DNA of 19,600 nucleotides from JAIRNF01 sp031550925 (lineage in GTDB: Bacteria; Bacteroidota; Bacteroidia; Bacteroidales; UBA932). The stretch's first letter is position 1. Every line of letters begins with the position of its first letter. Shown here piece after piece: positions 15,237-19,600 of the stretch. The notes under the pieces were generated by a model. The model was not told where the DNA came from. It was given only the letters and a program-made list of their open reading frames with translations, and ran no database searches. A program made the position numbers and the translations under genes. The stretch covers positions 1-19,600 of the forward strand of contig JAVBOE010000095.1 of NCBI GenBank assembly GCA_031550925.1, read 5' to 3'.

Positions 15237-15698
15237 TTAAGTAATTTTTTCATTTTCATCATCTCCAGATTCCCATCTCTTTTTAGTGCCAAAAATTAAT
15301 AGTAAAAAAAAGCCTGTAAATATGGCAACACCAACAATGATAATAATCATAGATGTGTTATCATCTTCTTGAGAAGAATAGATAGGACTCCCTACATGCA
15401 GTGCAGAAACACCCTTATTATACTTAGATATATCCATAGTAGGAATTCCACCTGAATACTCAGAGGGAAGTCCACTACGTCTTGTTGCTGTCTCATATTG
15501 TCTTGATACACCATAATCCTTCTTTAGTTGCTCCTGAAAACTTCTTTCAGCATCAGAATTACTAAGTGGATTTGTACCAAGTACATCTTTCCTAAAATTT
15601 ATATTTTCTAATTGTGTACTATCTACTTTTGGTGGCTTCTGTCCATCTAATCCTATGCTGATACAGCACAGCACTATTATTATACTTAACTTTCTCAT
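15237..15698 (-). CDS. Exported protein with C-terminal membrane anchor, unknown function
   Basis: A 153-residue protein. MRKLSIIIVLCCISIGLDG is a signal peptide (possibly lipid-modified or cleaved after the Gly). About 95 polar residues follow, rich in Ser, Asp and Arg (KPPKVDSTQ...SGLPSEYSGG), then a C-terminal helix SMIIIIVGVAIFTGFFLLLIFG and the cytoplasmic tail TKKRWESGDDENEKIT. The topology (leader, external domain, single anchor) is that of a filamentous-phage adsorption or tail-fibre-like minor coat protein, or of a surface adhesin; nothing more specific can be seen. I chose ATG 15698, one base after the preceding stop, over the upstream ATGs at 15713 and 15728 because the leader starts there. 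Confidence 0.7.
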   Translation of the reverse strand: MRKLSIIIVLCCISIGLDGQKPPKVDSTQLENINFRKDVLGTNPLSNSDAERSFQEQLKKDYGVSRQYETATRRSGLPSEYSGGIPTMDISKYNKGVSALHVGSPIYSSQEDDNTSMIIIIVGVAIFTGFFLLLIFGTKKRWESGDDENEKIT

Positions 15699-15699
15699 A

Positions 15700-15897
15700 T
15701 TACACAGTTTCATCGTTATGCCAGTCAACTTTCTTTTTGCTACAGAATACTGCTATAAGAGCTATCAATGGCAAGAAAAAACCAAAGAAAAACCATCCCC
15801 AGAAGTTTCTATTCAATAGGCTCGCTCTGCTTCCACAGATTGCTGCTGGTACTATTCTAAATAGTAGAAATATTGCTACAATTGTTTGTTGCTCCAT
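15700..15897 (-). CDS. 65-residue small membrane protein
   Basis: MEQQTIVAIFLLFRIVPAAICG gives one hydrophobic segment, and NFWGWFFFGFFLPLIALIAVFC a second, separated by a short basic loop (SRASLLNR). The tail CSKKKVDWHNDETV is basic then acidic. The RxxxxWxxFGFFLPxIALI pattern resembles small superinfection-immunity-type membrane proteins, but this is a weak likeness. It begins 2 bp after the stop of the J-domain-like gene and ends 1 bp before the next start, so it is tightly coupled on both sides. That spacing, more than the sequence, makes it a real gene. Confidence 0.7.
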   Translation of the reverse strand: MEQQTIVAIFLLFRIVPAAICGSRASLLNRNFWGWFFFGFFLPLIALIAVFCSKKKVDWHNDETV

Positions 15898-15899
15898 TT

Positions 15900-16301
15900 C
15901 TATTCAATTTTGAGTTTTGCAATAGCTTCCTCCTTTAGCTGAGAAAGCAGGTAATAATTTTTCTTATGCTCAGAAATTTTCTGAAAAAGTTCCTGTGCTA
16001 TGGGATACAATGGTGTATTTACAAACTTATCAGGGTGGTATTTTCTACTTAGCTCTTTATACAGCTCATCAGATTTGGTGATGCTGTTTATTAAGTTATC
16101 CATTCCAACATTTGTTGAATCTGTATGTCTTAGGTCATTTTTGCTAAAGCCCATTCCACTTAATCTAGCATGCCTACATCTCCATAGCTTATATAACAAA
16201 AAGTTGATTACTATAAGCTCTGCCAATGCTAGCCACATCCATACAGATGTATCCTCTACACCATTTGCCACATTTTGGGGTATTGTATCATTGATATTCA
16301 T
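15900..16301 (-). CDS. Membrane-anchored protein with J-domain-like C-terminus
   Basis: A 133-residue protein. After an acidic 20-residue start (MNINDTIPQNVANGVEDTS) comes a membrane helix, WMWLALAELIVINFLLYKLW (residues 20-39), and a basic stretch. The C-terminus has ITKSDELYKELSRKYHPDKF (residues 74-93), with the His-Pro-Asp tripeptide after a basic helix II, then a helix III-like segment AQELFQKISEHKKNYYLL. HPD is the residue set that triggers DnaK ATP hydrolysis. It would present a J domain to the cytoplasm at the membrane. The ATG overlaps the TGA of the preceding gene (ATGA), i.e. strict coupling. No DnaK or GrpE is nearby, so the host chaperone would be the partner. Confidence 0.78.
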   Translation of the reverse strand: MNINDTIPQNVANGVEDTSVWMWLALAELIVINFLLYKLWRCRHARLSGMGFSKNDLRHTDSTNVGMDNLINSITKSDELYKELSRKYHPDKFVNTPLYPIAQELFQKISEHKKNYYLLSQLKEEAIAKLKIE

Positions 16302-16693
16302 TGCAGCAGCCCTCCTATCCCTGCATGTTTCATTAGCTGCCATTTTAACCCATTATACCCTGCATTATCATGTACTTCTAGGGTATCCCAGCCCAAAGAA
16401 ATAAGCCTTCTTACTAGCTCTTGATTGCCTAGTACAACAGTACCTATTTCTTGCATTTCACCTCTACTTAAGGACTTTCCAGATAAAGCTTTAATTCTAA
16501 ATCCCCCTCCCATAAATCTTGAAAAATGATGGCGGTAAGTACTATCTCCCTTTGTAATCTTAGCCTCTAACAAAGTGGGGGCTTCTCCTACAATAAAAGC
16601 ATTTTTCCCAGCTTTATTAAAATCCCGAATGAGCTTGTGCCTTTCTGTTAGCTCTCCAAACCATTCTTTAATCAGCATTATTCTATACCACAT
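16298..16693 (-). CDS. Unknown conserved-looking basic protein of 131 residues
   Basis: I recognise it only as a type of hypothetical protein seen next to J-domain-like genes in Bacteroidota; I cannot name a function. Visible: a helical amphipathic N-terminus (LIKEWFGELTERHKLIRDFNKAGKNAF), APTLLEAKITKGDSTYRHHFSRFMGGGFRIKAL in parts, a Ser/Gly-rich SGKSLSRGEM, and a C-terminal domain with LGWDTLEVHDNAGYNGLKW. ALSGKS is not a Walker A motif, as the leading Gly is absent. Two starts are possible, ATG 16693 or ATG 16678. It ends in TGA that overlaps the next ATG, and is the only gene of the element to end in TGA. Confidence 0.7.
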   Translation of the reverse strand: MWYRIMLIKEWFGELTERHKLIRDFNKAGKNAFIVGEAPTLLEAKITKGDSTYRHHFSRFMGGGFRIKALSGKSLSRGEMQEIGTVVLGNQELVRRLISLGWDTLEVHDNAGYNGLKWQLMKHAGIGGLLQ

Positions 16694-16704
16694 TCAGCTT
16701 GTTT

Positions 16705-16839
16705 TTATTTGTTCTTCCAGCTCCAAAGAAGAAGATTATACAATAAAAAAGGCATGGAACTTATTGCACCATTTGCCCTAGAGGTACTACCACGCACCTG
16801 ACCTGCAAACAAGCTAAAAGTATCCATGCCACACAGCAT
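16705..16839 (-). CDS. Small 44-residue peptide, first gene of the operon
   Basis: ATG 16839 to TAA 16705, with AAGGAG centred about 12 bases upstream, an unusually good ribosome-binding site for this phylum. The product is LCGMDTFSLFAGQVRG, SRANGAISSM, then a hydrophobic end PFLLYNLLLWSWKNK. A second in-frame ATG at 16827 (MDTFSL) would give 40 residues. Size and a hydrophobic C-terminus recall small phage coat or leader peptides, but there is no signal peptide. It lies 11 bp before the next gene. Detected from the start signal and operon spacing only. Confidence 0.45.
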   Translation of the reverse strand: MLCGMDTFSLFAGQVRGSTSRANGAISSMPFLLYNLLLWSWKNK

Positions 16840-16963
16840 GAAGCTTTCTCCTTATTCTTGCAGGTCTATTAAAAGTGGTAGTTTTCCTAGAGCCAGAATA
16901 GAAGCAATTGCCTCACTATTTCTTTATATAAGCTTACATCATTCTTACTGCTTTGGTTTGTTG

Positions 16964-16971
16964 CAAATATA
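16964..16971 (-). promoter_or_regulatory. Probable promoter -7 element for the nine-gene operon
   Basis: TATATTTG on the minus strand matches TAnnTTTG. No TTTG at 18-21 bp upstream, so the -33 element is weak or absent. It lies between the polymerase terminator and the first operon gene, with about 120 bases of leader. Confidence 0.45.
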
Positions 16972-17034
16972 CAACATCCCAAGCAAATTACTCCGTAAAT
17001 CTTACTAAAGGCTGTACAGCATGGATACAAAAAA

Positions 17035-17057
17035 GCCTCCATACAAGGTATGAAGGC
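17035..17057 (-). terminator. Terminator after the polymerase-like gene
   Basis: On the minus strand GCCTTCATAC (17057-17048) pairs with GTATGGAGGC (17044-17035), 10 bp with one T-G pair and a 3-base loop, followed by six T. It lies 19 bp after the TAG at 17076-17078 and separates that transcript from the operon to the left. Confidence 0.85.
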
Positions 17058-17075
17058 CTGTTTAGATAGGTGGAG

Positions 17076-18440
17076 CTAGGCTGTTCTCCAAGTTTCTGTT
17101 TTTAAAGCTGGTTTGACCCCAATAAATTTCATCATTTCATCCTCAATAATACTATGAACAAGCTCTATATTTGGCTCTGTGGTAACAACACTATCATGAA
17201 TGGTAAAGACAGGTACTTTTTGCCTGCCCTCTCTTCATATTCTGCTGCATATTTTGCCAAGAATAAGCTCGCTTTCTATGTTCTGCATGATATAAGCAAG
17301 CTGCTTGTAGTCCTTTTCTTTAATAAGTGTAAACAGCCCATTCAGCGAGGGGAATAAGCTTGAAAAAAGCTGTTTTAGCCACCTATTTTTAACGCTATGG
17401 TTAGGTGCATACATCAGGGTTAGAAACATTGTTTTAGCCTCATCTCTGCTCAAGTTATGACCTATTCTAGCTGCTTCTGCTATTATGTATTCATAGATAG
17501 CTCCATCTCCTGTTTTTGATGCATATAGCTCAACTTCTTCACTACTCATATTATCTATAGTATATTGTATCGTAAGGGTGTGGATTGTATCATTATATAT
17601 TGTGATATGTGGTGATAGTAGTGTTGTGATATTAAAGTCTGTATCTGTTCTTCAGAAATCTTGCTTTGTAACTAAATTAATGAGATATGGCTGGCAGTTC
17701 TTTATATCAATAGCACACAAGCCTTGTCCATCATAGCTTAGAAAGTTGCGATAGTAACTTTTCAGATTGGTTAAGCAGCTATGCTGCCTGTATCCTACAT
17801 CATCAAAGCAAACATTATACTCTTTGTTGGCAAGCATTTCAATGTTGTGCTGAATAGAGCTGTACTGCTGTTGTGGGTGCTTCTTCTTGCCATCTTCTAT
17901 ATCCCATAACTCTTCATTCAAAACCTTTTCATCCCTAACTTTCATGGCATAGCCCATAGCAGCAGGCTTATCAACCTCTAGCTTATTTTGGTCGTACCAA
18001 TGGAATAGATAGGGTCTTGTATCCCTCATAAATGCTAGTATTGCAGCCTTTTCTTTCTCATCTTTAGTCATTCTTAACCTCGGAATCTGGGGTATCTGTA
18101 CAGCTGCTAGCTCCGCATTAAAGAACTTGTCAGCATACCTATATCCCAATGACTTCTTACCTTCGATGTAATGGTTATCACAGCATAAAACCCCTGTTTC
18201 TATAAGGTAATCAAGATACTTTTTATAGTCTGCAACCTTGGTTTGCAAATACCTTGCTTTTAGTGGCACATAGCCATCTTTAATTCATACATCTTTGTTC
18301 CTAGCAGGAATCTTCGTAACTAAATCTAAGATATATGTTAACTTCCATTCTTTGAAGTTGGGTACTTCGGGAGGATAACAAGCTAAATGCTCCTCCAAAT
18401 TCAAATTCTCTGGGATACATGCCCAGTTAAATCTTACCAT
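17076..18440 (-). pseudogene. Family A DNA polymerase-like gene with three in-frame TGA codons
   Basis: A single 455-codon frame runs from ATG 18440 (start MVRFNWACIPENLNLEEH) to TAG 17076, interrupted only by TGA at codon 52 (18285-18287), 263 (17652-17654) and 402 (17235-17237). Family A palm motifs are in order: motif A, CAIDIKNCQPYL (Asp245; the usual Glu at +5 is Gln); motif B, R332-x3-K336-x7-Y344 in SRDEAKTMFLTLMYA, the exact spacing of E. coli Pol I Arg754, Lys758, Tyr766; motif C, FTIHDSV (His415-Asp416). No exonuclease domain is visible, so a compact replicase is likely. With no frameshift and only TGA stops, it is either a recently inactivated gene or one that is read through. It has its own promoter and terminator. 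Confidence 0.8.
17564..17579 (+). repeat. 16-bp repeat, copy C
   Basis: ATTGTATCGTAAGGGT, one mismatch from consensus. It lies inside the polymerase-like frame just after the second TGA. A further ATTGTATC follows 20 bp downstream (17584). Confidence 0.6.
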
Positions 18441-18540
18441 ACTATTACAGTATTAAATTATACTTAGCCAGAGCTATAAATAGCACAGGCAGTTACTTAA
18501 AAAACCGTTAATATTTACTGGGAAATTTTGTGAAAGGAGC

Positions 18541-18608
18541 GTATAGTAACCTATACTAACATAATATCTGCCGGTCTGCATTTGGCTAATACAAAAAGCC
18601 AAAAATGC
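18541..18608 (-). promoter_or_regulatory. Structured 5' leader of the polymerase-like gene
   Basis: Two inverted repeats lie in the approximately 180-base leader. One is GTATAG-TAAC-CTATAC (18541-18556). The other is GCATTTGGCT (18578-18587) with AGCCAAAAATGC (18597-18608), a stem of 4 + 6 bp with a bulge. Either could be a repressor site or an RNA control structure; no known riboswitch fits. Confidence 0.4.
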
Positions 18609-18628
18609 TACTTTTTTATTTCGGGGTG

Positions 18629-18660
18629 CAAAAGTATGTAAAATATTTTAAATATGCAAA
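18629..18660 (-). promoter_or_regulatory. Bacteroidota-type promoter for the polymerase-like gene
   Basis: On the minus strand TTTG (18660-18657), 20 bp spacer, TACTTTTG (18636-18629). The expected start is near 18,622, about 180 bases before the ATG. Between this promoter and the integrase stop (18661-18802) there is no supportable gene, only AT-rich sequence and repeat copy D. Confidence 0.75.
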
Positions 18661-18778
18661 TATTTTAACCTTTATTTTCAATGATAATTCATTTTTCTAG
18701 TGCTGATAAGGGTTGTAGATATGAACAACTATTTACTATGTTGAATAACAACCACATACCAGAATTATAGAAATACAT

Positions 18779-18794
18779 ACCCTTACGGTACAAT
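18779..18794 (-). repeat. 16-bp repeat, copy D
   Basis: Minus-strand ATTGTACCGTAAGGGT, the consensus form. The longer identity with copy B, TACGGTACAATAAGATTA, runs 18784-18801, reaching to 1 bp from the integrase stop codon. Confidence 0.75.
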
Positions 18795-18802
18795 AAGATT
18801 AT

Positions 18803-19309
18803 CTACTGCATCTTTTTCATCAAATCTATCATGGTTTGGCTTACCTTTTTCTTTACAACTTTACCATAATATTCCTGTGTAATAGAAATACTTGAATGCC
18901 CTAGTAGCTCTGATACAATTTCTATAGGTACATCATTATAAAGTAATACTGTTGATGCAAATGTTTTTCTAGCTGTATGATGGGTCAACTTCTTATTAAT
19001 ACCTAGTATCTCAGCAATTTCTTTTAGATATGAATTAAATTTTTGATTGCTAATAACAGGTAGAAGGGTTTCTCTATCTTCACTTTTATACTTCTCAACT
19101 ATGCTAATGGCTTTTGGTAGTAAGGGTACTGAGAATTCTTTACCTGTTTTTTGTCTAAACATTTCAATCCATAAGTTGCCATCAAACCCTTTAACTATAT
19201 GGTTTTTATTCAGCTGTGACATTTCTTGGTATGCTAAACCGGTGAAGCAGTAGAAGAAATGAAATTTATCTATTGAATAACAGATAATTAAAGAAAGAAT
19301 AGTAAACAA
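18803..19309 (-). pseudogene. Tyrosine recombinase (integrase), C-terminal catalytic fragment
   Basis: About 155 residues of the catalytic domain remain of the roughly 400 in a complete Bacteroidota integrase. HTARKTFAS holds the His-x-x-Arg pair, ELLGHSSISITQEYYGKV has the second conserved His and the nucleophilic Tyr. The first catalytic Arg is replaced in FYCFTGLAYQEM, as in IntDOT-like enzymes of this phylum. The arm-binding and core-binding domains are gone. Recognisable sequence starts near SIDKFHFFYCF; upstream residues, from a TTG at 19309, do not look like an integrase and belong to a different gene start. The stop is TAG. It cannot be an active integrase by itself. Confidence 0.88.
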
Positions 19310-19362
19310 TGGGTAACGATGTAGAAATGAGCGAACAACTTTAGTCTGCTTTGTTTTTCCAT
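19288..19362 (-). pseudogene. 5' remnant of a gene divergent from tetR
   Basis: ATG 19362 opens MEKQSRLKLFAHFYIVTHCL and stops at TAA 19288 after 24 residues, right where the integrase-like sequence starts. A TACTTTTG promoter element lies 21-28 bp upstream, and the TetR-type regulator is divergent, a usual arrangement for regulator and target. I read this as the start of a target gene that lost its body at the rearrangement. The product's nature is unknown. Confidence 0.4.
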
Positions 19363-19382
19363 TGTATCAAATAACTTTTTTG

Positions 19383-19390
19383 CAAAAGTA
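19383..19390 (-). promoter_or_regulatory. Promoter element of the truncated divergent gene
   Basis: TACTTTTG on the minus strand matches TAnnTTTG, 20 bp upstream of ATG 19362. No clear TTTG at -33; that position falls near the palindrome. Confidence 0.45.
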
Positions 19391-19409
19391 TAAAATTATT
19401 TTCATAAAT

Positions 19410-19425
19410 TCTACCTACTGGTAGA
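19410..19425. promoter_or_regulatory. Palindromic operator candidate for the TetR-type regulator
   Basis: TCTACC-TACT-GGTAGA is a perfect 6-bp inverted repeat around 4 bases. It sits between the two divergent -7 elements, where a dimeric TetR-type repressor would block both promoters. Confidence 0.6.
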
Positions 19426-19434
19426 TAATATTTG

Positions 19435-19442
19435 TATATTTG
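19435..19442 (+). promoter_or_regulatory. Promoter -7 element of tetR
   Basis: TATATTTG matches TAnnTTTG, with its last base only 5 bp before ATG 19447, so the message would have little or no leader. The -33 position overlaps the palindrome at 19410-19425. Confidence 0.5.
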
Positions 19443-19446
19443 CACT

Positions 19447-19600
19447 ATGAATGATACAAGAAGTGAAATAGTACGCTTGGGCGAAGAATTTATCAGGACT
19501 AAAGGTTATAATGCTTTTAGTTATGCTGATATAGCCGAAGTTGTCAAAATAAAGAAAGCAACTATTCACTACTATTTTCCTTCAAAAACCGATTTAGGTG
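19447..19600 (+). CDS. TetR/AcrR-family regulator, 3' end outside window
   Basis: The first 51 residues are seen: MNDTRSEIVRLGEEFIRTKG, then YNAFSYADIAEVVKIKKATI with HYYFPSKTDLG, the classic TetR helix-turn-helix with the G-F/Y-x-x-F-S-x-x-x-I-A pattern and the HYYF.SK.DL ending. The ligand-binding domain is off the window. TetR proteins are dimeric repressors, usually of a divergent gene and of themselves; the palindrome and two divergent promoters upstream fit this. Its target gene on the other strand appears truncated by the integrase junction. Confidence 0.9.
   Translation, partial: MNDTRSEIVRLGEEFIRTKGYNAFSYADIAEVVKIKKATIHYYFPSKTDLG

Larger units (their letters stand above)
13159..19285. 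mobile_element. Integrated element at a tRNA 3' end, right side rearranged
   Basis: The left boundary is the tRNA fragment. Inside are almost only minus-strand genes: an integrase fragment at the far right, a polymerase-like gene with stop codons, and a nine-gene operon of small, mostly membrane or exported proteins. Gene style differs sharply from the dcw region. The right boundary cannot be placed: the integrase is cut at about 19,265-19,290 and fused to unrelated sequence, and no second copy of the tRNA core appears before the window ends. About 6.1 kb is seen. I cannot assign it to a named family; a small phage-like or satellite element is the best inference. Confidence 0.65.

Noticed and set aside
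16000..16404. A 134-codon + strand frame opposite the J-domain-like and 131-residue genes
   Set aside because: The minus-strand genes have coupled starts and stops (ATGA overlap) and recognisable motifs; the + frame has neither.
16298..16693. Walker A (Zot-like ATPase) in the 131-residue protein
   Set aside because: KALSGKS lacks the leading Gly of GxxxxGK[ST], and there is no Walker B or membrane segment.
17076..18440. General reassignment of TGA to an amino acid in the element
   Set aside because: The 131-residue gene ends in TGA within an ATGA overlap, the chromosomal thioesterase ends in TGA, Trp is encoded by TGG, and no other element gene has an internal TGA. Local read-through or mutation is kept as the explanation.
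18690..18779. A 29-codon minus-strand frame starting MYFYNSGMWL after repeat copy D
   Set aside because: No ribosome-binding site, no neighbour spacing and no recognisable sequence; chance open frame in AT-rich DNA.
13159..18800. CRISPR array or diversity-generating retroelement
   Set aside because: The four 16-bp repeats are far apart and in both orientations, and no reverse transcriptase or template/variable repeat pair is seen.

Overview
The window is Bacteroidota chromosome (AT-rich; promoters of the TTTG / TAnnTTTG type; Bacteroidota gene order and families such as DUF4251). The exact class cannot be fixed from this sequence. It has three parts: a conserved division and cell-wall cluster, a short stretch of ordinary chromosomal genes, and a small integrated element.

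Region 1 (1-8,335, + strand) is the distal half of the dcw cluster: murD (5' end missing), ftsW, murG, murC, ftsQ, ftsA, ftsZ. Gaps are 0-32 bp, so it is probably one transcript, and a hairpin ends it after ftsZ. The products finish the peptidoglycan precursor (MurD, MurC), make lipid II (MurG), polymerise glycan at the septum (FtsW) and build the cytokinetic ring (FtsQ, FtsA, FtsZ).

Region 2 (8,354-12,822) holds a MenI/YdiI-like hotdog thioesterase (+), then on the minus strand a long PurF-type amidophosphoribosyltransferase behind a SPOR-domain protein, and a thioredoxin-like protein followed by a MarR-type regulator. A DUF4251 protein lies on the + strand. The thioredoxin gene has an A8 run just after its natural start codon that puts a perfect lipoprotein signal peptide out of frame.

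Region 3 (12,864-13,195) is a junction. A decayed IS3-type end is followed by a minus-strand terminator and the last 37 bases of a tRNA that best fits tRNA-Asn. No 5' half is present, so this is an attachment-site half.

Region 4 (about 13,196-19,280) is a compact, almost entirely minus-strand element of mostly unrecognised genes. From right to left: a C-terminal fragment of a tyrosine recombinase; a strong promoter with a structured leader; a 455-codon frame with family A DNA polymerase motifs A, B and C but three in-frame TGA codons; a terminator; and an operon of nine small genes. The operon encodes a 44-residue peptide, an unknown basic protein, a membrane-anchored J-domain-like protein, three small membrane proteins (two sharing a K-rich, W-x-S-G-D tail), an exported HNH nuclease, a TPR protein and a final soluble protein. 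A 16-bp motif recurs four times in the element. A replicase-like gene with small membrane proteins and an integrase suggests a small phage-like or satellite element of a kind I cannot name.

Region 5 (19,288-19,600): the integrase fragment abuts a truncated gene start divergent from a TetR-family regulator that runs off the window. This marks a rearrangement junction. Replicase, operon and recombinase would plausibly serve maintenance, accessory or virion functions and integration respectively, but the polymerase and integrase look damaged, so the element may be immobile.
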